From: Vibrio sinensis
GTDB taxonomy: Bacteria > Pseudomonadota > Gammaproteobacteria > Enterobacterales > Vibrionaceae
Length of the DNA: 64,000 bases
Assembly (NCBI RefSeq): GCF_003605645.1
Contig: NZ_QVMU01000015.1
Coordinates: forward strand, 43,258 to 107,257
Reading direction: 5' to 3'
Part shown: one piece after another, positions 51,143-60,020 of the stretch
Layout: each line of letters starts with the position of its first letter
How positions within the stretch are numbered: position 1 is the stretch's first letter
Position numbers and translations under genes: made by a program
The notes under the pieces: generated by a model
Told to the model about the DNA's origin: nothing
The model's database searches: none
The model's input: only the letters and a program-made list of their open reading frames with translations

Positions 51143-52105
51143 TTATGCGTTGTCTGCGAGAGAATCTAAGTATCGCTCAGCATCCAGCGCCGCCATGCAA
51201 CCGGTACCTGCAGAAGTAATCGCTTGGCGATAGTTATGATCCATCACATCACCAGCGGCAAATACACCCTCAATACTCGTTTGAGTCGCATTACCATCAA
51301 GGCCTGATTTCACGACAATATACCCATCCTTCATCTCAAGTTGACCTTGGAAGATGTCGGTATTTGGTTTGTGACCAATAGCAATAAATGCACCCATTAC
51401 ATCGATCTGCTCTACGTTGTCAGAACGAGTATCTTTGATTCGAACGCCTGTTACGCCCATATCATCGCCAACGATCTCTTCTAATGTACGATCGGTATGG
51501 AGAACAATGTTGCCGTTTTCAACTTTATCCATCAGGCGATTGATGAGGATTTTCTCTGCACGGAATGTATCACGACGGTGGACTAAGTGAACTTCCGCTG
51601 CGATGTTAGAAAGATACAGTGCTTCTTCAACGGCCGTATTACCACCACCAATAACCGCAACTTTCTGGTTACGATAGAAGAAACCATCACAGGTAGCACA
51701 AGCTGAAACTCCGCGACCTTTAAACGCTTCTTCTGATTCTAAACCAAGATATTTTGCAGAAGCTCCGGTAGAAATCACCAAGGCATCACAGGTGTATTGT
51801 TGGCTATCGCCCATCAATTTGAATGGTCGAACACTTAGGTCAACTTCATTGATGTGATCAAATAGAATCTCAGTCTCAAAACGCTCGGCATGCTCTTTCA
51901 TACGGTCCATAAGAGCAGGGCCAGTTAGACCTTCAGCGTCCCCTGGCCAGTTCTCAACTTCTGTTGTTGTAGTTAACTGACCACCTTGCTGCATACCTGT
52001 GACTAGAACCGGTTTTAAGTTCGCTCGTGCTGCGTAAACCGCCGCGGTATAACCCGCAGGACCGGAACCGAGTATTAATAAATTACAGTGTTTTACGTCG
52101 TTCAT
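51143..52105 (-). CDS. trxB: Thioredoxin reductase
   Basis: A 320-residue flavoenzyme with FAD motif 'LILGSGPAGYTAAVYAARA', redox pair Cys136-Ala-Thr-Cys139 ('CATCDGFFYR'), NADPH-binding 'VIGGGNTAVEEALYLS' and C-terminal FAD motif 'GVFAAGDVMDHNYRQAITSAGTG'. It reduces thioredoxin with NADPH. In enterics lrp usually lies upstream; here that place is taken by an oxygenase/PLP gene pair on the plus strand. Confidence 0.97.
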   Translation of the reverse strand: MNDVKHCNLLILGSGPAGYTAAVYAARANLKPVLVTGMQQGGQLTTTTEVENWPGDAEGLTGPALMDRMKEHAERFETEILFDHINEVDLSVRPFKLMGDSQQYTCDALVISTGASAKYLGLESEEAFKGRGVSACATCDGFFYRNQKVAVIGGGNTAVEEALYLSNIAAEVHLVHRRDTFRAEKILINRLMDKVENGNIVLHTDRTLEEIVGDDMGVTGVRIKDTRSDNVEQIDVMGAFIAIGHKPNTDIFQGQLEMKDGYIVVKSGLDGNATQTSIEGVFAAGDVMDHNYRQAITSAGTGCMAALDAERYLDSLADNA

Positions 52106-52606
52106 TCGTGCTCCATTAGCAGTATCACAGATGATAAGAATGCGTTGTGATGATGAATTTCATCGATTGTAAGCAATATATGGTGAATGTAAAAGGGCTT
52201 CAATAGTGACGAGTATCCAATTGGTTATAGGATATACCGTTACAATCAAATTAGGGCTTTTTTGTCACATTTAACCGTTCTATTTGTTGTATGTTGATTT
52301 AGCAGAAAGTGAGGTATGTATCGCGTAATTGTACTTAAATAATGTTGAGTGACAATTTAAGTTGTTGAAAATATTTAATTAAATTGCTTTTATAGCGAAC
52401 TAAACTGCTTTGAGTAAACCATGCTTTCGCTATCTGGACTTATCAACCAGTAATTTTGATTAATAAGGTTGATAGTATCGATTTGATTAATTTAACAGTT
52501 TCAAATGCCAAAATATATTGATCTTACAACATAAGTGCGAAATGATGGTGTTAATGAATTGTTAATAAAGAATCGTAAGCAATGTATTTTCATTAAGGAG
52601 TCGATG
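52106..52606. other. Divergent intergenic region between trxB and the dioxygenase gene
   Basis: About 500 AT-rich bases without a supportable gene. It must contain the trxB promoter (minus) and the dioxygenase promoter (plus). TATCAACC at 52441-52448 and GGTTGATA at 52467-52474 form a perfect 8-base inverted repeat with an 18-base centre, a possible operator. I cannot assign -35/-10 boxes with confidence. Confidence 0.5.
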
Positions 52607-53263
52607 ATGTTACATGGTCACGTTAATACGCTACAACTCACGCAACTTAGTACAGAAACGTTAAACCAGCTTTCCCCCTCTTTTTCCCAGCTTCCTCATA
52701 CCGAACACGCTGATGGTCAATATCGTTTGAGACGGTACTCAGTTATCAATTTCAGTGATGGCATTGTTTCTGCTGTTGATGATCGAACTTTCGTCCAATC
52801 CGGTGATATTAATCGCTTTCAGGGTAATGTGGTTCGTAGCTTTGAACCTCTACTGAGTACCACGCTAAACAGCGCTGGCTTAAATGAAATGTGTCGCTTG
52901 TTTGTTGAAACAAACGGTTTACCGAATGGCCAAGAAATTGAGATACACCAAATGCGAATTTCAGCGGTATTTGATGAAACCGCAGTTGCACCAGAGGGGG
53001 TTCATCAGGATGGTTTTGATCATATCGCATTGATTGGTATTAAACGACATAACATTGTTGGCGGTGAAATCATGTTGTATGCCAATAACAACGAAGCGCC
53101 ATTTTTTAGGAAAGTGCTCGAAAATGGAGAAGTAACCATGTTGGCAGACTCAAAGTTGTGGCATAACGCCTGTCCAATCCGAACTGTCGTTGATGGAGAG
53201 CTGGGTTATATGGATTTGTTCGTATTGACCGCGAAAGGAGAGAAAAATGCGCTTCACTCCTAA
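52607..53263 (+). CDS. 2OG-Fe(II) dioxygenase (amino-acid hydroxylase family)
   Basis: A 218-residue protein of the 2OG-Fe_Oxy_2 type, the group that includes bacterial L-isoleucine dioxygenase. The iron ligands are visible as His133-x-Asp135 in 'GVHQDGFDHI' and distal His186 in 'SKLWHNACPI', with Arg192 placed to bind 2-oxoglutarate. It probably hydroxylates a free amino acid. AAGGAG at 52595-52600 supports ATG 52607 (52604 possible). The PLP-enzyme gene starts 17 bases before its stop, so the two are coupled and may act on the same compound. Confidence 0.85.
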   Translation: MLHGHVNTLQLTQLSTETLNQLSPSFSQLPHTEHADGQYRLRRYSVINFSDGIVSAVDDRTFVQSGDINRFQGNVVRSFEPLLSTTLNSAGLNEMCRLFVETNGLPNGQEIEIHQMRISAVFDETAVAPEGVHQDGFDHIALIGIKRHNIVGGEIMLYANNNEAPFFRKVLENGEVTMLADSKLWHNACPIRTVVDGELGYMDLFVLTAKGEKNALHS

Positions 53264-54473
53264 TGCAGTTCGCACGCAGTTTAGTGCTCTCAATCAGCAG
53301 TTTAATGACTTAATGGCGATTTTTCTTGATGGACCTGGAGGATCGCAAGTTCCTACGCAGGTGCTGAATGAAATGACGCATTACCTTGGGCACTACAATT
53401 CCAATTTAGGTGGACACTATTTTTCAAGCCAATTGACCACTGAATTGATATTAAACGCTCGTCGGGCAGCACAAAGCCTGTTAAATACAGAATCGCCAGA
53501 CAACATTGTGTTTGGAGCAAACATGACGTCGCTGACGTTCCAGTTGAGCCGTGCTATTTCTCGTGATTGGAAACAAGACGATGAAGTTATCGTGACGGCA
53601 CTTGATCATTATTCAAATGTTTCAAGTTGGCAACAAGCAGCGGAAGATAAAGGAGTTTTGGTTCAACAAGCGCGTATAAATGTGGCGGATGGAAGTTTGG
53701 ATGTTGACCATTTACTCTCCTTGTTGACAACGAAAACCAAAGTAGTGGCGTTGACCTACGCGTCAAATACTACGGGATCGATTGTGGATATTAAAACCAT
53801 TATTGACGCCGCCCATTCCGTTGGAGCAATGGTCTATATTGACGCAGTCCATTTCGCGCCCCATCAATTGGTTGATGTTCAACAGCTTGGGTGTGATTTT
53901 TTGGTTTGCTCAGCGTACAAGTTTTTTGGTCCCCATGTCGGTATCGCATACGTAGCCCCTAAATGGTTGCAAACTTTGCGCCCTTACAAAGTTGAGCCAG
54001 CGACAGATATTGGCCCTGGGCGCTTTGAAACAGGTACCCAAAGTTTTGAGGCACTGGCTGGATTGATTGCTTGCGTAGATTATCTCGCTCAGTGGGGAAA
54101 TAAAGACGATTCATTGCGACAGCGACTAGTGACGTCGTATGAGCAATATAATCAACATGAAGCTGCTTTGAGTGAACGTTTTTTGACGCGTCTGAGTGAG
54201 CTAAATGGGGTTCGACTATGGGGCAAAAATATAGCCGACCCAGCCAAGCGGACTCCTACGTTTGCATTAACGTTTGACCATCATTCTCCTGAAGCAGTGG
54301 CTCAATATTTAGCACGTAGCAATATCTGTGTTTGGAATGGCCACTTTTATGCCTTAGGTCTTATCGAACAGTTGGGCTTAACAGCAACGGGTGGAGTGGT
54401 CAGAGTTGGATTAATGCATTACAACACTTTAGACGAGGTTGATGCATTATTTGATGCGCTAGCCGGTTTGTGA
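53247..54473 (+). CDS. Class V aminotransferase-fold PLP enzyme (cysteine-desulfurase-like, VC1184 type)
   Basis: A 408-residue fold-type I PLP enzyme related to cysteine desulfurases. PLP lysine Lys225 lies in 'LVCSAYKFFGPHVG', with Asp199 and His202 ('YIDAVHFAPHQLVD') and His121 ('ALDHYSNVSSW') at cofactor positions. 'GRFETGTQSFEALAGL' is the conserved C-terminal-domain segment. I see no catalytic cysteine loop in the C-terminal part ('ARSNICVWNGHFYALGL' has one Cys but not the desulfurase context), so true desulfurase activity is doubtful; lyase or epimerase action is possible. It overlaps and probably works with the upstream dioxygenase. Confidence 0.85.
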   Translation: MRFTPNAVRTQFSALNQQFNDLMAIFLDGPGGSQVPTQVLNEMTHYLGHYNSNLGGHYFSSQLTTELILNARRAAQSLLNTESPDNIVFGANMTSLTFQLSRAISRDWKQDDEVIVTALDHYSNVSSWQQAAEDKGVLVQQARINVADGSLDVDHLLSLLTTKTKVVALTYASNTTGSIVDIKTIIDAAHSVGAMVYIDAVHFAPHQLVDVQQLGCDFLVCSAYKFFGPHVGIAYVAPKWLQTLRPYKVEPATDIGPGRFETGTQSFEALAGLIACVDYLAQWGNKDDSLRQRLVTSYEQYNQHEAALSERFLTRLSELNGVRLWGKNIADPAKRTPTFALTFDHHSPEAVAQYLARSNICVWNGHFYALGLIEQLGLTATGGVVRVGLMHYNTLDEVDALFDALAGL

Positions 54474-54492
54474 ACAGTGCAAGCAACTAGAT

Positions 54493-54533
54493 AAAGACAA
54501 AACCCACCAATCAATTCGGTGGGTTTTGTCTTT
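54493..54533. terminator. Terminator between the PLP-enzyme gene and the DUF2797 gene
   Basis: A 16-bp perfect stem AAAGACAAAACCCACC / GGTGGGTTTTGTCTTT with a 9-base loop lies between two convergent genes. T-rich arms serve both directions. Confidence 0.85.
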
Positions 54534-54557
54534 AGATGGCGATTTGAGCTGAGACGC

Positions 54558-55382
54558 TTATTCGCTGACTTCAACTTCATAGGACGTGAATTTACGCACG
54601 TTAATCACACCGGTATCAAAAATTAGATATTGCCCTTTGATACCTTGGAGAAGCCCTGTCACGATGGGGTTCTTATCAAAATTGTGTGATGTAATTTTCG
54701 TTGGATGTTGAGTGACCGGATATTGAATCGTTGTTGTCTCCGCGGAGAGAATTTCAATCGCATCTTCACCAAACTGTTGACGGATTTCGTCAATTTTAGC
54801 TTGGACTAAAGGCAATAGTTCTGCGAAACGTTCCTCTAATGCAATAGGTGCACCATCCCCTTTAAGTAGAGTGCGCCAATTGGTTTTATCCGCAATATGT
54901 TTAGCTAACTCGACTTCAATTAGTCCAGATATTTGACGCGTTTTGACTTTGAGGATCGGTAAACCTTGAGTCGCCCCTTGATCAATCCAGCGTGTCGGAA
55001 TTTGGGTGTGTCGTGTGATCCCAACTTTTAGGCTCGAAGTGTTTGATAAGTAAACATAGTGATCGACCATACAGTTGGCTTCGCCCCATGCAGGCTCACG
55101 ACAAGTGCCTTGATCGTAGTGGCAAGTTTCTGGCTTTAGGATGCACATATCACAACTAGCCAGTTTTTTCATACACACAAAACAGTGGCCTTGTGAGTAG
55201 CTTTTTTTGGTTTTCTTGCCACATGAACAGCAAAATATGTTGCCAGTATGAATAAGGGTAATGCTTTTACTAATAAACGGTTTTAAGTCAACTAGCTCAT
55301 CACCAACCGGGAGTTGATAGTGGACTTGATTGTCTAAACTGGAGTGCAGTTTTTTAAGCGTTCCTTTTGCAATGATTGACAT
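54558..55382 (-). CDS. DUF2797 zinc-binding protein
   Basis: A 274-residue protein with a cysteine-rich region at about 50-95: 'FCCSCGKKTKKSYSQGHCFVCMKKLASCDMCILKPETCHYDQGTC', enough for two or more zinc sites. It is followed by 'HYVYLSNTSSLKVGITRHTQIPTRWIDQGA', which resembles the start of a GIY-YIG-like fold, and a C-terminal domain ending 'GVINVRKFTSYEVEVSE'. This is the DUF2797 family, whose function is unknown; a nucleic-acid-related role is suggested by the zinc sites and the GIY-YIG-like stretch (inference). Confidence 0.83.
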   Translation of the reverse strand: MSIIAKGTLKKLHSSLDNQVHYQLPVGDELVDLKPFISKSITLIHTGNIFCCSCGKKTKKSYSQGHCFVCMKKLASCDMCILKPETCHYDQGTCREPAWGEANCMVDHYVYLSNTSSLKVGITRHTQIPTRWIDQGATQGLPILKVKTRQISGLIEVELAKHIADKTNWRTLLKGDGAPIALEERFAELLPLVQAKIDEIRQQFGEDAIEILSAETTTIQYPVTQHPTKITSHNFDKNPIVTGLLQGIKGQYLIFDTGVINVRKFTSYEVEVSE

Positions 55383-55637
55383 GACATAGCTCTTTCTATT
55401 GTTGTTGGTGTCGACGCACCATTTATATCGACATTTTAACAGAAATTAATGATGAAACGGTGTTGTTTCGCCACTTATACGCGATTTGTGTAAGGGGAAT
55501 GTTGCTTGTTGCTACAAAATAAAGCTGATATGCGTCATATTTATAATGCAACAATAAATTAATTAGTCGCAAATGTGCGACTATGTGTTTTTGTTAGCTC
55601 GAATTAATTATTCGCCGATCGTTGACAGGAATTAACA

Positions 55638-56948
55638 GTGAAACCAATACATAAAATGATCCTTATACTAGGTTTTATCACGACCGTATTGGTGTTGTTG
55701 TATTGGTCTTATGGTCATACGAAAACAATGACGGTGTCACCAAAAAAATTTTCTTATTTAGCGGATAACGATCAGATTCAGCGTGGCCGTTCAGTTACTT
55801 CTCTTACGGTGACAAATGATACAGCACTTCTCCAATGTGAGCTAAAACCAAGCCCTAACTTCAAATGGCCTTACTGTGGACTTTCTATTCAAGTTAACAA
55901 TGATCCGACTATCGGCATAGACTTATCTGATTATCATACTGTTCGATTAAATGTGGATTTTGAGCGACTTGATAGCCATGACTTGCCGACAATGCGCTTC
56001 TATTTACGTAATTTTAACCCCGAATATTCCGTCAGAGAAAATGAATACAGTTATAAATATAGTGGTTTAGAGTTTACCCCAGAACGTAGTAATCCTATCG
56101 TAGATATTTCGATGCATGACCTTCAGGTTAAGCCTTGGTGGATAATCGATAATAATATTGCCGCTCACCACTCGGCACCTGAGTTTTCCAACATTACGAT
56201 TATTGAACTCTCGACAGGTGCAGGCAGTCATTACGGTGAATATCAGATGGAAATTCGAGGTATTGAGTTCGTAGGTCATTATATTTCTGGTCAATATTTT
56301 ATCCTGCTCTTATTGTTTATATGGGTAGTCTCTCTTACGGTATTTTTTATTGTAAATAGTTGTAGAAGTCATAAGTTAATATTGAATGCACGAACGCGTC
56401 AGGAACATTTACATAACCTGATTAAAGCGATTGGACGACGAAACGCTGAGTTTACTGAATTTGGTTATAGGGACACCTTAACAGGAGCGATGAATCGCAA
56501 AGCAATCTGGCATTGGCTGGAACAAAATTTTGAAGTTGATTTGTATCAGGAGCGCGACCTCTCGGCAATTTTCATTAATATTGACCATTTTAAAAAGATT
56601 AATGATCACTTCGGTCAAAAAGTAACTAACGATATTTTAAAAGAGTTTACACTAGTTATATTGGAACTGCTGAAGCCCACACATCAATTGGCGCGCTGGG
56701 AAAGTGAGGAGTTTGTTGTGTTCTGCCCCGACACTCCTTTGGAAGAAGCGATTCAATTGGCGGAAGTGATTTGCGAGAAAATAGAAATCTATGTTTGGGC
56801 ACATAAGAGTACGCTAACCGCCAGTCTTGGTGTAACCAGTTTAGGCGATGAGCGTACCAATGATATGTTAGTTAGAGCGGGTGAAGCGTTACATCTAGCC
56901 AAACATAATGGCTGTAATCGTGTCGAAGTGGGGATCGCTATTCCGTAG
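55638..56948 (+). CDS. Membrane protein with degenerate GGDEF domain
   Basis: A 436-residue protein: membrane helix at about 8-25, an extracytoplasmic beta-rich domain (26-215) of the kind seen in carbohydrate-binding modules, a second helix at about 219-240, and a GGDEF fold from about 270. The signature is 'RWESEEF' (ESEEF at 355-359) in place of GGDEF. The first metal-binding Asp of the 'DxDxFK' motif is Asn314 ('FINIDHFKKIND') and 'GH' after it is 'GQ'. No RxxD I-site lies before the signature. It is therefore probably not a diguanylate cyclase; nucleotide binding or protein signalling is more likely. It overlaps the convergent SanA-like gene by 11 bases. Confidence 0.85.
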   Translation: MKPIHKMILILGFITTVLVLLYWSYGHTKTMTVSPKKFSYLADNDQIQRGRSVTSLTVTNDTALLQCELKPSPNFKWPYCGLSIQVNNDPTIGIDLSDYHTVRLNVDFERLDSHDLPTMRFYLRNFNPEYSVRENEYSYKYSGLEFTPERSNPIVDISMHDLQVKPWWIIDNNIAAHHSAPEFSNITIIELSTGAGSHYGEYQMEIRGIEFVGHYISGQYFILLLLFIWVVSLTVFFIVNSCRSHKLILNARTRQEHLHNLIKAIGRRNAEFTEFGYRDTLTGAMNRKAIWHWLEQNFEVDLYQERDLSAIFINIDHFKKINDHFGQKVTNDILKEFTLVILELLKPTHQLARWESEEFVVFCPDTPLEEAIQLAEVICEKIEIYVWAHKSTLTASLGVTSLGDERTNDMLVRAGEALHLAKHNGCNRVEVGIAIP

Positions 56949-57801
56949 TTGCTTGAGGCAAAGATGTTGGTTGATTTTCGATAGCCTCACTTTCGACAAG
57001 TGTCTCTGTCGCGATTTCTTCTATTGCCGTATTCTCATTGACAACATTCTTCTCAATCGCTTGATTCGTTTTAGTCACTACTTTCTCTTCAATTACCGTG
57101 CGTTCATCAGTCAGTCGGCTATCTTTTGACGGAATCGGCTCTTTAGGCCCAAGAAAACGTGGCTCGGTTTGCGTGATATATAAATCAAGGACGGCTTTCA
57201 CCCGTGCAAATACTTCTCTAAAACGCACTTTGAAACCGGAATGTTTTGTTGGTCCGGGAACCGCTAAGCATTTTGCTTGAATATCATAAAAATTCGCGAT
57301 AAATAGGGCTCGTTCACAGTGAAACTTCTGCGAAATGATCAGAAAGTTATCCGTGTCGAAAATCTCTTTGGCTCGAACTACCGAATCGAGTGTTCTGAAA
57401 CCAGCATAGTCGAGAAAGATATGTGTATCAGGCACTTGTGCTCTTAATAAATCACGTTTCATTGTCCAAGGTTCATTGTAAGAGCGATGGGCATTATCTC
57501 CGCTCAATAAGAAATTATTTACTTTCCCTTGGTCATACAAACCGATGGCGGCGTTGATGCGATTGATGTAGTACTCATTAAGTGTTCTACCAAGGTATTT
57601 ACTGGTACCAAGGACAACCGCTACATCGAAAGCGGGTATTTTTTCAATCGAATGGAATAACTGGTCCTGAGTAGAGTAAGTGACCCAACGATCAATCGCG
57701 AATATGGCAAAGCCACCAAGAATAATACAAATAGAAAAATAGCGTAGCGCTTTGCGCGCTCGGGCTAAATAGGATGGATGATGCTTCGGACGATGTAACA
57801 T
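56938..57801 (-). CDS. SanA/DUF218-type membrane protein with long charged tail
   Basis: A SanA-like protein of 287 residues from the Met at 57801 ('MLHRPKHHPSYLARARKALRYFSI'); an upstream frame to 57885 adds 28 dubious residues. One membrane helix lies near residues 20-40, followed by a DUF218 domain: 'FDVAVVLGTSKYLGRTLNEYYINRINAAIGLYDQGKVNNFLLSGDNAHRSYNEPW'. 'FHCERALFIANFYDIQAKC' is the second family motif. SanA contributes to envelope barrier function and vancomycin tolerance in E. coli. The last ~65 residues are Glu/Thr/Val-rich low complexity, absent from E. coli SanA. Confidence 0.82.
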   Translation of the reverse strand: MLHRPKHHPSYLARARKALRYFSICIILGGFAIFAIDRWVTYSTQDQLFHSIEKIPAFDVAVVLGTSKYLGRTLNEYYINRINAAIGLYDQGKVNNFLLSGDNAHRSYNEPWTMKRDLLRAQVPDTHIFLDYAGFRTLDSVVRAKEIFDTDNFLIISQKFHCERALFIANFYDIQAKCLAVPGPTKHSGFKVRFREVFARVKAVLDLYITQTEPRFLGPKEPIPSKDSRLTDERTVIEEKVVTKTNQAIEKNVVNENTAIEEIATETLVESEAIENQPTSLPQATTE

Positions 57802-58145
57802 ATTTCGCACTAAGTTGGTTGATTCCTTTGGGCTTACGCACCCGCCAATATAAAACAGGTAACGGCAACACACAATATGATGCAAGTATTGAACGTGCTG
57901 ATTGTCCGAGTTAGGTAAGGTGTCGGCTCTAGAGTGATTGCTTTATGAGCAAATAAGTCATATTCATCAAGATGTTGGCCTAATTGATAAAATTATTACT
58001 ATTGACCTTATTCAAAAGATAGCAGTTATTAAGTTGATAGGCACCATGATCAAAGGACTCTTTGGAACAGATAAATGCGCCTGTCCTGAAAATTATGCCG
58101 AAAAGTAGACATGCGCCTAAACGTAGCCAGTTCGGAAAAGTAGAT
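57802..58145. other. Intergenic region upstream of the SanA-like gene
   Basis: About 340 bases with no supportable gene on either strand. It should hold the promoter of the SanA-like gene. ATGCGCCT occurs twice (near 58075 and 58111); I see no other structure. Confidence 0.5.
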
Positions 58146-58174
58146 AAAAAAAGCCCCTGAATAGTTCAGGGGCT
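58146..58174 (-). terminator. Terminator of maeA
   Basis: On the minus strand AGCCCCTGAA and TTCAGGGGCT form a 10-bp stem with a 3-base loop, followed by a T run (58146-58151). Confidence 0.92.
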
Positions 58175-58179
58175 GTATG

Positions 58180-59874
58180 TTAAAATGCAGTACGCTTATA
58201 GCGGCGATAAACCGGCTGCCAGAAATGGGCTTCGATGGCTTCTTCTAGAGCTTCATCTGTGATTTCTAAAGCGACACCTTGTTCGATAGCTTTCTTAGCG
58301 ACTGCGAATGCAATCTTCTTCGATACAGTGTGAATGGCTTCGAGCGGTGGCAATAAAGCGCCTTGACCATTAATACCAAGTGGAGAGCAAGTCGCAAGTG
58401 CACGGCTTGATTCCATTAACATCTCGTCAGTAACACGGCGAGCTGACACCGCAAGAACGCCTAATCCAATGCCAGGGAAGATGTAGCTATTATTACATTG
58501 GGCAATAGGGTAGCTCTTACCGTCATGAATAACTGGTTCAAATGGACTACCTGTTGCGACAAGCGCTTCACCGTTTGTCCAACGGATTAGGTCAACAGGT
58601 GTTGCTTCTACACGACTAGTTGGGTTTGATAATGGGAAGATGATCGGACGAGGACAGTGTAGGTGCATCTCTTTGATGACTTCTTCACTGAACAGACCCG
58701 GTGCACCAGATACACCAATCAACACAGTTGGCTTCGCATTTTTCATTACATCAAGTAATGAGAAGCCATTGCCGTCAGCTTCATTTTCCCAATCAGCAGT
58801 TTGAGAGGCGAGTTGAACAAGGCGTTGTTGGAAGTCTAATAGATTAGGCATTCCCTCTTGTAGTAAGCCCCAACGGTCAACCATGTATACTTGCGAACGT
58901 GCTTTCTGATCTGAAATACCTTCAGATACCATTTGTGCGATGATTGCTTCTGCAATCCCGCAACCTGCAGAACCTGCGCCTAAGAAAGTAATACGTTGAT
59001 CAGATAGCTTGGTGCCTGCGGCTTGGCAAGCGGCTAACAATGAGCCTACTGTTACGGCAGCAGTACCTTGAATATCATCATTGAAGCAGCAGATGTTTTC
59101 TTTGTAGCGCTCTAGCAGCGGCATCGCATTTTTTTGTGCGAAATCTTCAAATTGAATTAGTGCATCTGGCCAGCGACGTTGAACCGCCTGGATAAATTCA
59201 TCAACAAACGCATCATAATCAGAGCCCGTAATACGAGGGTGACGCCAACCCATATACATGCGGTCAGCTAGGCGTTGTGGATTGTTGGTGCCAACATCTA
59301 ATACAACAGGCAGCGTGTACGCTGGGCTAATACCACCACAAGCGGTATAAAGAGCAAGCTTACCGATTGGAATACCCATCCCACCGATACCTTGGTCACC
59401 AAGGCCAAGAATACGTTCACCATCAGTGACAACGATGACTTTTACGTTGTGGTTTGCTGCGTTGTTAAGAAGGTCATCAATGCGGTCGCGGTTTGGGTAC
59501 GAGATAAATAGGCCACGTCCACGACGGTAGATATTAGAAAAGTTTTCACACGCAGCACCAACTGTTGGTGTGTAGATGATTGGCATCATTTCAGTGATGT
59601 GGTTTTGCACCAATCGATAGAAAAGTGTCTCGTTAGTATCTTGAATATTGCGCAGATAGATGTGTTTATCCATATCACTTTCAAAACTGCGATACTGTTG
59701 GTAAGCGCGTTCAACTTGTTCTTGGATAGTTTCAGTTGTTTCTGGAAGTAAACCTTCCAAGTTGAATGAAATGCGTTCTTCAGTGGAGAAAGCACTGCCT
59801 TTGTTGAGCAAAGGAGTACTCAATAGCGCAGGGCCTGCGAAGGGGATATAAAGCGGACGTTTATCGTTATTCAT
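58180..59874 (-). CDS. maeA: NAD-dependent malic enzyme
   Basis: A 564-residue malic enzyme: N-terminus 'PLYIPFAGPALLSTPLLNKGSAFS', malic motif 'IIYTPTVGAACENFSNIYRRGRGLF', 'VVTDGERILGLGDQGIGGMGIPIGK', 'FNDDIQGTAAVTVGSLLAA' and dinucleotide-binding 'ITFLGAGSAGCGIAEAI'. It oxidatively decarboxylates malate to pyruvate, matching E. coli MaeA (SfcA) in length. ATG 59874 is chosen over GTG 59877 because of the spacing from the upstream AGG. Confidence 0.96.
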   Translation of the reverse strand: MNNDKRPLYIPFAGPALLSTPLLNKGSAFSTEERISFNLEGLLPETTETIQEQVERAYQQYRSFESDMDKHIYLRNIQDTNETLFYRLVQNHITEMMPIIYTPTVGAACENFSNIYRRGRGLFISYPNRDRIDDLLNNAANHNVKVIVVTDGERILGLGDQGIGGMGIPIGKLALYTACGGISPAYTLPVVLDVGTNNPQRLADRMYMGWRHPRITGSDYDAFVDEFIQAVQRRWPDALIQFEDFAQKNAMPLLERYKENICCFNDDIQGTAAVTVGSLLAACQAAGTKLSDQRITFLGAGSAGCGIAEAIIAQMVSEGISDQKARSQVYMVDRWGLLQEGMPNLLDFQQRLVQLASQTADWENEADGNGFSLLDVMKNAKPTVLIGVSGAPGLFSEEVIKEMHLHCPRPIIFPLSNPTSRVEATPVDLIRWTNGEALVATGSPFEPVIHDGKSYPIAQCNNSYIFPGIGLGVLAVSARRVTDEMLMESSRALATCSPLGINGQGALLPPLEAIHTVSKKIAFAVAKKAIEQGVALEITDEALEEAIEAHFWQPVYRRYKRTAF

Positions 59875-60020
59875 CACGAACCTATTGTCAGGGAGAAAGG
59901 AGCCAAAAAATCTACCAGTCGATATTTAGGCATAGCAGTCATATTGTAAACTGAATCTGCCTGCATCTGAAAACGGTTTAGGTATATACTTTGCCACCTT
60001 TCAAAAAAAGTTTGTCAAAA

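Noticed and set aside
49196..52105. Possible frameshift or gene loss because lrp is missing next to trxB.
   Set aside because: trxB, cydD and cydC are intact, and as I recall the present arrangement is normal for vibrios.
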